DNA of 64,000 bases. Source: Sipunculus nudus. Taxonomy: Eukaryota > Annelida > Sipuncula > Golfingiida > Sipunculidae. Numbering within the stretch: the stretch's first letter is position 1; every line of letters starts with the position of its first letter. The position numbers and the translations under genes are program-made. Under the pieces are notes generated by a model, which was not told where the DNA came from, did no database searches, and saw nothing but the letters and a program-made list of their open reading frames with translations. Below, piece after piece: positions 1-15,900 of this stretch. The DNA is taken from NCBI GenBank assembly GCA_026874595.1, contig CM049316.1, positions 9,414,839 to 9,478,838 of the forward strand, read 5' to 3'.

Positions 1-831
1 TGCTCAAAATCAAATATGGTTATAACAGAGTACAATCGATGATTTTCTATCGCACACATTATTTCAGAAATGTTTTCTACAATATTATTTAAACCAGTAG
101 GATTTTTAACCTCATGCATATGGATAAAAACCTGTTTCTGTTTGTCATAATTTTCAACTTTAACCTAAACTTTCCACCCACATGTAAACTGGTCAAGCAC
201 TACCAGAAATGCAGGCCCTCTGAGGACCACTGTCTGACCACATCTAGATATAATTATCTTGAATTCAAGATATCTTTTTACTTATAATTTAATATGCCAA
301 ATGAATGCCTCTCACAGAACATTTTTGAGTGATTGTAAGTTGCCTGTCTTTTTCAGTGAACTTCCAATAAAAACTAATTACATGGTACGTACCTGAATAA
401 TATCATGTGTCAGGGACTGTATTATTTTTCTATGGAATCATCTGCTGTGTAAAGAGGAGGAGATAGCTTTATTCAGATGTTATTTTGACACTTTTTTATG
501 ACCCATCAGGTCAGTCTTTTTAATTAAGCCATTTTTGTGAGTCAGATAAACTGTTTCGGATTGTTTTGCTGAGAAAACAACAGCTGATTTGTGTAACTTC
601 TTCTGAGGTTGAATGAAAATGGAGCTAAGTAAAGATAATTATTACATAACTTGACTTTATGTCAGAGTGGCAGAATTTTTAATCAAAACCTTTTCATTAA
701 CACAAGATAAAACTCAGGTAAACCACAGGAGAAAATTAAATGCTATTATGAGTGCAAGTAACTTCAAATACATGGTTTAAGTAAGAAATATAGGAATTTC
801 TTTTCATGTGGTGTTGATTTTTTTCTTTCAG
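1..831 (+). other. PIGN intron, 5' end of window
   Basis: AT-rich sequence ending in the acceptor TTTCTTTCAG at 822-831. I see no coding match to the N-terminal PIGN residues that must precede the first exon here, nor any recognisable repeat. The 5' exons and promoter therefore lie before the window. Confidence 0.75.
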
Positions 832-930
832 GTTGGAAGGAGAACCCTGTTGAGTTTGACTCTGTCTTTAACCAGAGTCGATCCACTTGGTCCTGGGGAA
901 GTCCAGATATTCTGCCAATGTTTGCTAAAG
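832..930 (+). CDS. PIGN: PIGN exon (first in window)
   Basis: Begins in split codon (2 bases) after TTTCAG, ends one base into a Gly codon before GTGAGC. Encodes [20 protein letters not shown] followed by [12 protein letters not shown], a near match to the vertebrate catalytic-domain segment. Confidence 0.95.
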
Positions 931-3900
931 GTGAGCTTATTAAGTACTGGCCTTTTTTTTTTATTTGTAGAGAAATTATGGGAAAAAAATATAAATATAG
1001 CAAACTGCGTGAACACTTGATTTTAATTGAGAGAGTTATACAGAGATGTGAAGTAAAACAAAGAGTGTCCAATTGACCAAATGAATTTCTTCAGTAAGAT
1101 ATTATGTTTTTGTAGGGGGTTAGAGTAACACCCAAGGAAAAATACATTAAATCTTGGAGGTTATCTTTTTAATTTAAAAGATTATATACCAAATTGACAC
1201 AAGATGATTCCTCTGTCCTCTGGTAGACACTGCTTGATTCGTTGGTAATTGAGACCACATTTTTTAGCAACTGACCAGGTGAACAATGAACTGTGACACT
1301 GTAGCACAACACATAAAAGCTTGATCAGGGGATCATGGTATGTTTATCCAGTTAGCGATACAACTACAACATCTATGGGTAGTTTTTATATCATTATATT
1401 ATCATATGGTTAAACCTTTATTGAGCAGGTGCGAGTGGTGACCATGTGTTTACTAAGATGTACCCGGCTGAGAGTGAAGACTTTGCTGGTGCTGACTCGT
1501 CCTTGTTAGACACCTGGGTGTTTGACAGTGTCAAGGTACTTCTTGTCATGAAAGACATAAACTCTTTCTTATTTACAATTAATTTAGATCTCTGACAAAT
1601 TCTGACACTCTTTATATTTACATTACTGGCAGTATCTTGTTCAGTTTATGTTTTATTTTTACAAAATTTTAAATAGTTTCAACGGAGAGTTTGCTTTAGG
1701 GTAAGGTGAATATTTAGTACTTAAAATAGATATAAATGATATCAGAGAATCTTGACATATGAGGGAATATCTAGGTGCCAATTTGGAATGGACTTCAGTG
1801 AGGCTATGAACAGTGAAGAGTTAATGTAATATCTCATGTTAAGATGAATATGTAAAGCAGTACAATTTTAAAGGATAAGATAACTGTGTTGGCCCATATC
1901 AGTATTACAGGAATAATATAAGCTTCAAACAGTAGATGATTACAGTTATAGGTTTCTTAAAATGAACTTATAAGAAATTTTATCTGTCCTCAATTCTTAA
2001 AGTTTTATGTACAGGACTTATATACTGTGATCTCACATGCTCCAATATGCTTTTGTTCTTCACAAAAATAAGAAACAAACACTTGAATTTCCCTATCAGA
2101 AACTTTAAACAAATCTATAAAATACAAATTTCGAGAATTTTATAAAATAAGAAACGGAAATTAAATGGGACACTAAGAGAAAGACAGGCCTGTATACTTA
2201 AGGAAATTTAGGAAATTTTTAATACTTCTCAAGCTGAATTAGTTAATTTTTTCCTTTTCTCTTATATCTGCACAAAGTATTTGAATTTACTTCAGCACGG
2301 GCAAGTATTGAGTTTACTTCAATCAATAAAGAGAATTTAGCATCAAGTCTCTGTCCTGTTTACAATTCAGTCCTTTTTTCCAGGAATTTTTGGCTGAAGC
2401 ATCCAGTAAGGACCAGACTGATAAGCTCCAGCAGGACAAGGTGGTCCTGTTCCTGCATCTGCTGGGTATTGACACCAATGGGCACGCACACAAGCCCTAC
2501 TCTGAGTAAGTGCTTTTCTTTCACAGACAAAGGAAAGACTAGTTACATAATGCAATAGTAATCATTACAATTGATAGTTAAAATATCTTTATGCAGCAGA
2601 GCAAATATAGAGGAAAAAATCATAGTATCACTTTTAATTATATAATTTTGTAAGTATTGAATTTAGGAAATGGAAAACTTTCAAAATATGGCACATTTCA
2701 TTAGTACATTGTTGCTTTAAATACTTACATTAAATATCAGGGAGTACCTGGAGAACATCCGTGTTGTTGATGAAGGAGTCAGAAACACCTGTGCCATCAT
2801 TGATGAGTTTTATAACCACGATGGTCAGACAGCCTTCATCCTCACCTCTGATCATGGCATGACAAACTGGGGTAAGTTTCATTACAGGTGTTTAAACTTG
2901 GATTTAGAGCATGGAAATATGGAGTATATTCTGTATAATAGGATTCTAAAACAACCATTATTTCATGCTGTTAGGTTTGTGTGTAATTTTTTATTACATT
3001 ATAATATTTAAGAATGATTATTTGAGGTTAACGTGTGCTCCAGTCTAGGCATGTACCATGCCTGAATCAGTAAAGTTGAGTAAACTGTGTCCTCATATTT
3101 CTGATACTTGTCTTGTACTGACCTAAGCATATTATGTCTCAATGCACTTTGGCAGTGAGTAAGGGAAAAACATTTGATTTTTTAAATAACATGCGCAAAT
3201 CACAATACTGCGGTCTCAAATAACTGTTGTTGAGTGTTTTATACATGTACCTTGACCTTGAAGGGTCACATGGTGCAGGTCATCCCAGTGAGACCTTGAC
3301 CCCGCTGGTTGCCTGGGGAGCAGGGGTCAGAGGTCCTCAACCTTCAGGATCATCTCAGGACTATGAAGATGGGTTTTCGAATGGTTTGTAATGGATTCAT
3401 GAGACTTTTAGTGGTAGATTTTAAAATTGAGTTATGGATAAACTGTATTTAAAAATAACAGCATATAATAGTAAGTTATCATCTGTTGTTGCCTGAATCA
3501 TTTCCAAAAGTGGTAAAACATCAGGAATTCAGAATAGCACTTATGAATAAACTATGAATTAACACAAATCAGACATAAAAAAGCATTGAACTCTTGATAA
3601 ATGATTTGATTGCCCTTGATTAGCACCTTTATAAGTCCAGTTTAAAAATAATATATTGAATCCTATTTATATGTCAGAATAGAATACATAAATAAGTGGC
3701 CTATGGACTGTGTCAATCTACCAGTGATATAGTTTATGTTCCAATACAATAATGATAATTTCTGTGTGTTGATTAAGGTGCAGTCACATACATGTTTTGT
3801 CACTGTGTTTTAAACTTTACAGCCTGGAAACTTGATCACTTGAAAAGGACAGATGTTATGCAGGTAGGGACAGGCCAGTAGTTTTATTCCTTCAACATGT

Positions 3901-6900
3901 ATATAAGGTACAAGGATAATCAAACCCTCCACGTCAATGGACAGGTTAAAATAAGGGGAGTGTACTACACTAGGAATTAAATAATGTTTATCATTTGAAT
4001 CAAATGGATCAAGGTCACACAAAATGTATTGCATGTTTGTTGTAGTATTACTAGGATAAAGACCTTTATGTGGCCTTTTTGTTGCAAATTATTTTAATGT
4101 TTGTCACAGAGTAAATGAATGAAATATTTGTTAAATTTTTCCATTTGCTCACACAAATCACACTTCTACCTGTATTTTTTATGAATATATATTATAAGGA
4201 CCATATTTATGTTTCTTTTATGGAAGCAGGCCAGTTTGGCATTATTTTCAACTCCAACAAAGATGCAGGAGGGGATATAATAATGCCTCCATTCTTGCAT
4301 GAGTGTGTCCGTCTGTCCATCAGGATTTTCTTGTTGACCAATTTCAAGCCAAACCGTTTGACCAAAAGCTTTTATCTTTCACATATAGCTCACCAACCAA
4401 TGAATGAAGAACCCTATTCATTTTGAGGTCACGGGGTCAAAGGTCACACTGTGTAATACACCAAGTATAATAATGCTCCCAGGTGAAGGGATGCTCCACT
4501 TTGCAGTGCCTTTGATTTATAAGTGTATGCATCAGGCATCTGTTTTTTCAGATTGCTAAATAATGACATCAGCTATTGCCATCATTTACATTTTTGTACT
4601 GTTGTGTATTTAATTTTTAATCTATGAACTCTGTTGTGTTTTAGACCTAATTATGCACTTCTGATGAATACAGATAAAAACATAATGGAAAATGCTACTT
4701 TTCAATCTTTAGTTGGTTAAACTTTATATCTCAGTCAGTGCACACAAACAAAGTGACAACCTGTGAAGCATATTTTGATGCATAAATGTGTCATTTCCTT
4801 TCACAGAAGTCAGTCCTGACTGGTGAGAATTCAGTTTGAATTTAAGAGATATGATTGTACATACAGAATGATCATTTAATTTTCATCATTCACTCCAGGG
4901 TCTAATCAATTTTCTATTTACCTCATGCCCACCCAATGTTCACTCAACTTTTTTGTACACAAACATTCAGCCATATAAATATACATAGGTATTATTGTAC
5001 AACCTCAGACAAATTTGGCAGGGGGTAAATATAATTTTTTTTTTCAAATATTTTAGTTCATTATACTTTATTTTAACCAAAATACTTTGCATTTCAGGCA
5101 GATATAGCCCCACTGATGGCAGCTCTGATTGGTATAGCTTATCCTCTCAACTCTGTGGTGAGTATTAATGTTTTACGGTAATGTTAATATTGGGAGGAAG
5201 GAGGGTTTGTAATGTAGCATTGAGGGATTGCTGTCAGGAGATATATATATTAGGATTCATTCTTAACCTGGACTCAGTGGTTAATTTTCAATAAATAATC
5301 CATATTTTGGACAAGAGAGTCTGATATATGATCTTGGAAGAAATATTACATTACCTTGATGTAGCTAACAAAAGGTTAGATGTTCAGTTGTACTTAAATC
5401 ATGCTTAAATTGAAACAGCATGATAGAATCAAGCTTTCTTAAATGGGCTACCTTCAGTGTGATACGGATCAAGAACAATTGTCCGCTCTGTTTTTTTGGT
5501 GAATGCAGTCATTTTTGTATTGATTCTTGTTGGAATCATCAGTCATTATATTGGTTATTGTCAAAATTGTTGATGATGACATCAGTTCTTGTCAGAGCTA
5601 TAAATAATCATGTTTTCCTATTCATTTATTTACTGATGTATAATTCCAGGATTAGTGAGTGTTTGAACTGATAATGACCTAACTGAAACAGCCCAATATT
5701 TATCTGTTAATAAATGACAGAATACACACTATATCTTTTGCTACCATAATTTTATGTTAATATGTCCTTGTTTTTTTTTTTCTTCTTCACAGGGGACACT
5801 GCCTGTTGACTACCTGGATACACCTGAGGCCCACAAGGCAGAAAGTCTGTTTGTCAACGCACGGCAGATTCTGGCTCAGTTTGAGGTACCTGCAGATTTA
5901 ATCAAATCAATAATAGGGCTGTTACGATCCACAGGTGCATCAGTACATGGGGATACAAAGTCAGATATCATATTTGTATCATCAGGTGTCCCAGAATAGA
6001 TTCATTGGTGATAAATGATCATTCAAAAGAAAATTTGACATTTAACTAGTGACCAAGTTAAGGGTCAGTTCATTATTTACTTTTCCTGAAGCATGGAGGC
6101 AAACTTTAAGAAAGAGAACTTATCAACAGGAATTCAAGTTTGATACAGGTCATATGTTTCATGTATCATATTATGAGTGAAGCATCACGATATGTATCGT
6201 ATTGTGAGAAGATATATCATTACAGTCGTAATCATAATAACCTGGCCTGAATACTTAATTGGTGATCTTATCAAGTAAAAATGGAAGACATCTGTGTATA
6301 ATTTGTAACCTCTGGTCAGAAAACATCAGTACTTTTTGTCAGACAGGGCAAGAATTTACCAGAACAAAAATACTGATATGGCCCCACATACCATCATACC
6401 TCTAAAGCAAAAGTCAAAACAATTGTTCTTTTATTGGAATAAATAAGGATGGGGTCTTTACTTAGACAGATAGTACATACTTTTATATTTTGTTATTAGC
6501 TCAGCTGACTATAAGTCATCTGAGCTATAGTCGTGGTCCATTGTCCGTCGTCCGTCCGTCCGTCCGTCTGTCCGTCCGTCCGTAGATGTGGCACGTTTTG
6601 AAACCGTAAGACTTAGGAATCCAAAATTCAGCATAATGTTAGATGTCCCCAAGATCTCCTACCAAGCCGAAAACTGGGTCTTTGCGACTTCGTTCCTTTG
6701 AGAAATTAAGGAAAAACCTCAAATTTTTATTAAAAACCTATTTTCACTCTTCAGGACTGCCTAATATCAAAACCACGCATCTGTTTTTCCTCATATTTAC
6801 CATAAATATTCTTCTATATAGTTCCTATATACATGCCAGAAATTAAGTCTGTTAAGTATAAATTCTTTAAGTTATGGGCCCGAACATAATAGACTTTGTA

Positions 6901-9900
6901 AAAAATCAGGAAAAATATTTACTCACTTAAAATGAAAAATTTTGAAACTAGAGTCTATTTTCCCAAGTATATAACTATGTTTAATTAAGATTTAATTGTT
7001 TACCCAAAATTAGATCTGAATTTTGTAAATTTTTTAAGTTATTAGCATAAAAATAAAATCAGTACCTTAAATTTAGCCCAACTTTGACCATGGCATGTTT
7101 TTCTCCTGTATGTACCAATGATTTAATTTTCACAGCATGTAAACATAAATATTTAATTTGTTTAAATCTGAAATTTGAAAATAAAAGCTTGAAAACTAAG
7201 CTAGTTATTGATTTTTTTTCATGAGGCTCTACTGTAGTCATTTGCTTTGATAACAGATTACAGATGCAGGGTCCCACACCAGGTCACTGGAAGTTGGGCT
7301 ATGCCAAGGTTTCTGATTTGTTACAGTCACTGGGGGAGACCCCCTGCTGTGACAGGTGTACAGTTATTCTAATATCACCACCCCAATCCCCCCCCCCCCC
7401 CCCCCCCCCCCCGCCAAACCCAACCCACTAAGTGTAATGCAGTAATTGTTATTGTTTTCACTGTATTTCCTTAATTGTAATGCTGTTTCCACTCCAATAT
7501 ACAAAAATTTCCTTAAAAAAGTAATTCAAGTGTAATCCAGAAGATGCCATGTTGTGTTAATGTAGCATTTTTAAAGAAATTAATTTTCTTTTAAATGATT
7601 TTAACAGATATAATTGAACCCATCAGTATGCTTAAATTTATAAAATATGAAGCACATTATGGATAAATAAAGACACAATTGAAAATTGTGAAATCTAAAT
7701 CAAGTATTATTTTTATATATTAATTGTTTTGCAGATTTAAAAGATATATTTTTGTGGTAAAAAATAAATAAACATTTGTATGCATGGTGTGGTGTTATAT
7801 GACAAGATTGAGATTTATGATGATGCAATTGAGAATTATGAATCAACTCTTATATTCAGATGTATCTGTTTTATTGGAAATGTATAGAAATATAAACTTA
7901 AATTAAAAAAAAATTGATGTGATAAAAAAATAAGGATTTAATACAAACATTTGTTCATTAGTTTCCTGCCACAGCAGAATTTGAGATCAGGCTTTGTTTG
8001 CCCTGTTTTATGTTGTTAATTAGTTATATTTCATCTGTATACATTTCATAAAAAAATACATATATATTTAATAATATATATTATACAAAAAAAAATAGAT
8101 TCAATTAAACAAATTTGTAAACTACTGAAATGTCAAAAGTCAATCAAAAGCCAACTAATGATCATGGTAATAGTACAGATCATTTGTTCATAAAACTGCT
8201 CACATACTTCAGTTTCAACATTAGGAAACACATGGTCAGGTCACAAAATATTATTTGCAACAATTTCTTGCTCATCAATACAAACCAATCATATAAACCA
8301 ACCATGGCCTTTATTACCTCTTCCTCTTACACTTGATCTCCATTTGATATTATTTTAGATTTTTACCTTCAAGGTCAACTTCAGCTGAGCACAGTGACCC
8401 ATAGGTCCCTTGTTTTTACTGTCATTTGATTGTAAACAATTCTACATGGTTTATATTTGATTTTCTTTTAAGGTGAAAATGACACAGAAACAGGAGACAA
8501 CATTGTCAGCCTTATTCACACCATATGAGTAAGTTTTAATCATTTAGAATTTTATTTCCTTACCTTTTGAAGTTTCATTTTTTTCATTTATCCTAAAATT
8601 TAGCCAAGTTTCTCTAGTATGGCTGAAATAATTTTTTTTAATGAAATGTACCTCCCATTTTGGTCATTAGAGTAAATCTCTGAGGTTCTTCAACAAATGA
8701 CACTATTATGCCATTGAGGCACCGGCAGGGATAAAACCAGGGACCTTCAGCTTAAAAGTCCAACACCTTAAGCACTAGGCTACATACTACCCCCAGTTAA
8801 CAATGAACTTAGCTTTTGCATTGGCAGATTAAGTTTCACTCATGCCCATCGGAACAAAGTTGGAATCATGAACAAACATGAGCTTTCCTTATTACCAGTA
8901 AACGAAATATTTTATTTTAATTTAAGCAAATATATACATACCCAGGATACCTTGAAATCCTGTGATCCTTGTGCAATTGTACATTGAAATTATTTTTTTA
9001 ATTTTCAGAAAACTGACACCTTCAAAACAGGTAATATAAAAATTTCATGTATTAATATAATTTTTATTTATATTTTTGAAAAATCTTGTGAGATAATGTC
9101 TTTACTTTGAAATATATGTTTCCATATTTTTTATGCCCCCGCCACAAAGTGGCCGGGGCATATAGTTTTACCCATGTCCGTCATTCCGTCCTTCCGTCCT
9201 TCCGAAATCAAACAGTTGTACGGACTTTTTTTTGCAATGCCTGCAGATATTGGCCTGATTTTTGGTGTGTGGGCAGATATAGACCAGTTACAGATCGAGT
9301 TCGCGTTTCGTCCCGGTTGACCTACTTTTGACTGTTTTACGGCTCCTAAACTTAGAAAATTTCATGAAAAATAGAAATATTCATGACAGATACACATGTA
9401 CGGACTTTTTCTAGCAATGCCTGCAGATATTGGCCTGATTTTTGGTGTGTGGGCAGATAATGACCAGTTACAGATCAAGTTCATGTTTTGTCCCGGTTGA
9501 CCTAATTTTGACCGTTTTACGGCTCCGAAACTTAGAAAAATTCATGAAAAATAGAAATTTTCATGACAAATACACATGTACAGCCGTTTTTAGCCCTCAG
9601 CTCATAGGCTGATGGGCTATTGTCGTCACCCAAGCTGTCCATCTGTCCATCTGTCTGTCCGGTGTCTGTCCGTCCGTCCGTCCGTTCCGCGTCTGTTAAC
9701 TTTTACCTTGTGAGCGGGATATCTCTAAAAGGATTCACCGTTGGAATTTTATTTCAGCAGTGAAGATGTATATCGATAAAATCTCAGTCAAGTTCGAAGA
9801 TGGGTGACCTTGACCCATTTTTCTACATTTTAGAGCTGATTATAGAAAAACACTCAGAAGTTTATATCTCAGGAACCATTGTGTGGATTTTCACAAAATT

Positions 9901-12900
9901 ACTATGATCATTGGGACTGATGGTCTGTATGTGCTGCACAATTTTGGTGGCACCACCTGCAATTTCTGATTTTTTAATGAAATTTTATCGGATTTTTTTA
10001 AATTTTGGCCTTTTGTGCAGGATATCTCCAAAGGTATTCAACACAGGAACTTCATTTCTTCAGTCCTATTGCATTATATTTACAAAATCTTGGTCAAGTT
10101 CAAAGATGGGTGATCTTGACCTACTTTTCAAGGTCACAGAGCTTTTTTATAGAAAAAAACTTAGGAGCTTATTTCTCAGGAAGCATTTGGTAGATTGTTA
10201 TGAAACATGGTATATACCTCTCCAATTTAAATTTATAAATGATTATCAACTTTTGCTAATATTCTAGTTTCGCAATGCAATGCTTACAGATACTGGCCTA
10301 ATGTTTGGTCTGTTGCGCATAATGATCACTTACAGATCAAGTTCGCGTTTCTTCCCAGTTGACTTATTTTTGACCATATGACAGATCCTGAACATAGAAA
10401 ATTTCATGAAAGACAGAAATTTTTATGAAAATGCACGTATGGACTTTTTTTCACAATGCCTGCAGATACTGGCCTGATTTTTGGTGTGTTGCTTGATAAT
10501 GACCCATTACAGATCGAGTTTGCATTTTGCCCTTGTTGACCTACTTTTGACCATACAACACTTCCTGAACTTAAAAAAAATTACAAAATTTAACAAATGT
10601 TTCTAATTTGCCCCAAGCGGGGGCATTCGTGTCGTTCCGACACATCTGGTCATCTTTTTACACCATCAAAATTCTGATACTTTCTTTCACAATTAATAAA
10701 TCACCATTCATGACTAAGTTATCACTAATCAGTCTGTTTGAGAATTTGTGGGAAACAGTACTTGCTCAGGATTAAGTTGTTATTCTGTATGATTTATAAA
10801 AGATAAGAACTAAACCAAGATTACCATGCATCCTGTTTTGAATAGATAACTTTACAACTTTTTTTTCAGGCTGACACCTTGAGAAAAATCAAAAGTCTGC
10901 TGAATGATAAGAAATACAGTGAAGTGGTAAGGAATTCACAAACTGTACCTATATCATCAGAAAACACCATACTTTAATTTGTATGACAGCAAAAGCTTAG
11001 TTAACAAATGACAATACTGAAAAACATCATTTTTGAAAAGTTTGATAATTCAGATAAAGGTTAATTCTCACAACATTTCTTAGACAATTAAGAAAAGAGC
11101 AAAAGAAGTAATAAGGCAGATTGTTTTTTGGTAGCCTATTTGTAACCCTTTTCTTAAATCATTGTGATCATTTTGAGTAATATCATGTTTGGTCCTATGG
11201 TTACAGATATCAAAATCTAATGAACTTATTGAGCTGGCTTTGGAAGGTCTCAACTACTACCATAACTATGACAGGTTCTTCCTGGGGTGAGTACACATCA
11301 TCATGAAATCAAACCTTCTGCTAAAATAGAAATACACTCAGTGAGAACATACAACAAAACTGTCAAACCTGATCTGCCCCTTTAAATAGCTCTGTGTAGT
11401 TGAAAGTTAAAGGTTTAAGCTCCATACATGTTAAGAAAACCATGGATACAAATTATTGTTTCTTTATAATTTTAGTGACAAAGATAATCCCCAGATTATG
11501 TAAAATATCTGAAATTTCTGTTGGATTCTGTACAACATAACATGGTTACCTCTTTTCATCTTCCATGGTACATAAACAAAAAAAATATGGGGCAATATCA
11601 GTATATCTTGTATGGCCAGTTACAGACTTTGGTAATATATTTTACTAAATTTGAAAAAAAATCATGGGATGCTAATATTTATTTTAAGGGAATCCCTAAA
11701 ACTGTCAAATCTGCATCAAAATTGTAATATTAATGTAGAGTTATCATTTGACATCAAAATAAATTTTAATACATATTTATGTTTATATAAACAGGACCAG
11801 TATAGCGACAGGTTACCTTGGCTGGATGACCTACATTCTGATCCTCATCCTCAGGGATCACACACATCTGATCCCTACGCAGACCAAGCTGGATCGCCTA
11901 GGAGCTGACACCAAGCTCTCAGACATGGTTGGCCAGATCATATTCCTCCTGATCGGAGCTTCAGCATTTATTCTTCTGACAGGTAAAAGATTTAATAATA
12001 CTTGAAATAAAATATATTAAATCTGATTAGAAATTTTAAGGATGTTTATTTGGACATAAATTAGAAATCAGAAGGAGCAATTAAACATTAAAGTGTCATT
12101 TTAAGATTAAAATGTAAGTTCATGAGATTCAGATTAATTTATTTATTAATATATATGTATTAAAGTTAATTACTCTGATGAAGATTATTAAAGAAATATC
12201 ATTTATAAACGATCAATTATATTAAAATTTAATTCTCTTCAGTAAACAACAATTGGTGGTAGTAGAAGTCCTGTCTTACTAGTGATATATTTTTAGCTCA
12301 GCTGACTTTCAGTCATGCTGGGCTAGAGCGATGGGTCTTTGTCCGGCGTCCTTCCGTCTGTCCGGCCGGCCGGCCGTCTGGCGGGCCATCCGTCTGTTAG
12401 CAGGGCACAAATCGTAACCATAGGGGCTAGGGCCATGAACTGCGACCTATATTCTCGAAGTTATGGGGTGTGTTTGCACCCCCCAGAAATAATTCTTTTA
12501 GCCAAAATTTTCATCCCAAACCTTTCATCTTTCACATACAGCTCACCTACCAACAGGGGAAGAACATAATTATTTTGAGGTCACAAGGTCAAAGGTCAAG
12601 GTCACAGAACCAACTTCTTTGAAAACTTCAGGATGCATTTTAAGCCAAACCTTTCATCCCAATTCTTTGATCTTTCACATATAGCTCACTTACTAAGTGG
12701 GAGAAGAATCCTATAGATGTTGAGGTCACAAGGTCAAAGGTCAGGGTCACAGGATCTACTTTTTTTAAAAGGTTGTGGACACATTTCAACCTAGACCTTT
12801 CATTCCAAACCTTTCAGCACTGATATCGCTTCTCTGCCAACAGGGGAAAAGACCTGTTGATTTTGAGGTCAAAGGTCAAGTTCACAGCACCCTCTTCTTG

Positions 12901-15900
12901 CGTGGAGTCATTTTCAGCAAACTTTTCAATCTGTACTTTCCATCTGTCATATATGGCTTACCTACCAATAGGAGAAGAAGCCTATTGATGTTGAGTTCAA
13001 AAGGTCAAAGGTCAAGGTCACAATATTGTTCTAAATGCTTGTGAACATATTTCAAGTGAAACTGTTCAACCCAAACCTTCAGTCTTTCACATATGCCTTA
13101 TCTATGCATCACTGAATTTGATTCAAACTTCATATTTATGGGTCTTTTTGCATGAAGAAATAACTAATTGATTTTGAGGTCAGCTGGTCAGGAGGTTAAA
13201 GGTTGCAGGTCTAAGTAATTCACTCATTGGTTGCCAAGTAATTACACCCGGCCAGATGTAAGTGGTTAGTAGTTACCCATCATTTAGAAAGAATCCAATT
13301 GATATGTTGGCAAAAGGCCAAGGTCATAGGTCAGGGATGTTCACAATAACTGATTTTGTAGACCATCTCTATTTTTCTTGTTTTCTTGTATATATAACCA
13401 TATGGCACTCACAACTGGTACATCTCACTATGTGCCCATAATTGTCAGTGACACTTGTGATATATGACTCCCTTTTGTATCAGCTCATGGAGTATTAAGG
13501 ATATATCATTAGTGCATAACAAAAACACTGTTGCTGGAATGCTTTGGCCAGGCATAAAGACTATGAGAGTTAAGTGTTAAGTTTAGCTACTGATTTATAA
13601 AATGATGGGAACATTTTGCAGTTTATATCATGGAATCATAGCAATACACTTAGTTTTCTAGATATCTGAATATTATTATACAAATCATCAGATAAACCAG
13701 CAAGTGTTTGTTCTGATAATATGTGGGTCTGTACCTGGATTTAGGATGGCTTTATTTGATTACAAGACTCTTAGTGATGCTTTCTGCATTTCTTTTCTTT
13801 TAGGTTTTGCAGTTTACCTACCCTGCTGACCCCATTGAATAGCAAGCTGATAATTAAAACAAATTGGACTTGCACTTTTTACATTTGCATGTTCATAAAT
13901 CTGATATGAGAGCTCTCCAACCTGATCATGCCTTTTGAATTGTTTTGGACATTCATAACTGTTACATTCTTTGAAGCAATTGCTACAAGTTTAGTGTCTT
14001 ATTGGAGGATGTGTGACTTGTCAGAAAACCATTATGTGTGCCAGGTAGGCATTTTAGAAATCCTTTTGCCAGGACAGTTTCTGTGATTTTTTTATGATGT
14101 TTGGTCCCTTTTAGAGGCTGTTTGTTGTTCAATTTCCGATCTGTCAGAAATCCAATATGGCCACCAGGACGCCATCTTTAAATTCCTTTAGAACATTATC
14201 TCAAGAACTGTGAATGCAGTGGGATGTATATTAATGAAATCTTGCATTGGGTCAAAGATTTCTTAATAAATATGACCATCATTTATGAAAGCTCAGTACA
14301 GTTGGCTTGTATTGAATAAAAATTAATATGGAAGCACCCTTTTCACAATAATTCTTGTTTGTACAAGTAACTGAAGAGAATCTACTTCCATGGTAATAAT
14401 GATTAATTCATATTACCTTTCATCTGTGAATCATTTGTGTTACTTCACTTAACTTTTGTTGTTGTTTGTTGAACAGTTCAGTCCCTGCCCTGGACACACT
14501 ACCTGTATGTGCTTGTCCCTGTTGCTTTGTGGTACAGAGTCTACAGCCAGTGAGTACCCCATTGTTACTGTAAAAGACCTTATATACTATGTAATGATAC
14601 TGCAACTATTTCTTCTTTTTTTTTTTGTATTAGGTACAACAACCCTATCAGTATTATTAATGTGAGCTTGTTCAGCTATAATAATCGTATTTCGCATGAT
14701 ATCAGAGCATTTGTACCGTTTACCACCTGATTACTTGAACAAGACATGTGATAGTTGTAATCTTAAAGTACCTTTATGCTTGTTTAACCAGCATATTTAA
14801 AATGTCATACCTTTGGATAACCAACTATTGAGAATTTTAATGGAATTTTTTTAATTCATGTTTTCCCGCATTATAATGTAGACATTTATGACCCCACATT
14901 TGTTCATTAAAACCACCACTAAAACCTACATGACATATATTTTATTTCAGGAGACATGTGCTGATATCTGTTGTTAAAGTCATTCAACAACAAAAGAAAC
15001 TTCTGATGGCCCTCTCTACAGTGGTATTATGGATAATTGGCATTGAGATTATGGTATGTGAACCTGTATTATACATGCTTATTTTACATTTATATTTATG
15101 TCTTCAGAAGCAGATCCAAGGGGGGGGGGTCCAGGGTTTTTTTTTCATTTGTCCTCCTGGGTTGGACCCCCCCTTTTCCTAAATCCTGGATCCTCCCCTG
15201 GTCTTTATGTAACTTGTAGCTTTAACTTAAAACGTTTTAATTTATTAAATTCATTCATTAATACTATAATATCTAAACAGAGGAAACATGCAGTGCAGCA
15301 GAACAAAGACTTAGAAATATATTTCTGATTTGGCCTAAATAAATAAGATTGTTTGAAAGCAGAAGATTAATTTTGTGTGTGTAAACCAGTAGATTCATAG
15401 ATAACATGGCATTTTTATCATTTAAACAAACAGTGCTCATTCAGTAGTTACTGGATCACTGTTTATAAATAATATTAATTATTATTATAATATATCAAGT
15501 TCTAATCTCACTGCATTTAATTTATAACCACATAAAAGATTCTGTCCCAGAGATTTTTCATGTTAAAACTAGTAACCTTATACGTTAGTAAAGTTACCAT
15601 ATTGTCTGTTCTGTGAAGCATTACTTCTGTTCATAATGTGTGCACAATTCAGTTCTACTATATAATATAATGGATGATTGTTCTACTTATTTCCAGGTGG
15701 CCAGTTTCTTCCACCGTGGGGTGCTGTCTGTAGGTCTGTTGATCGTAGCCTTTTGGCCTTGGTTAACAGCAGATACTTCCTCAAACAAGGTGGAGAGTTT
15801 TGCCTTTTTTTCTTGATGTATAAATTAGTGATCTTATACTACTTTTCAATATATCTGGAGGTTGAACAATCTTTTCAGAATGACAAAACTGGTTGTTGGA

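Noticed and set aside
8725-8790. Functional tRNA-Lys gene
   Set aside because: A and B boxes are present but stems do not pair well and the B box has GGTTTTATCCC, so a SINE head is the better reading.
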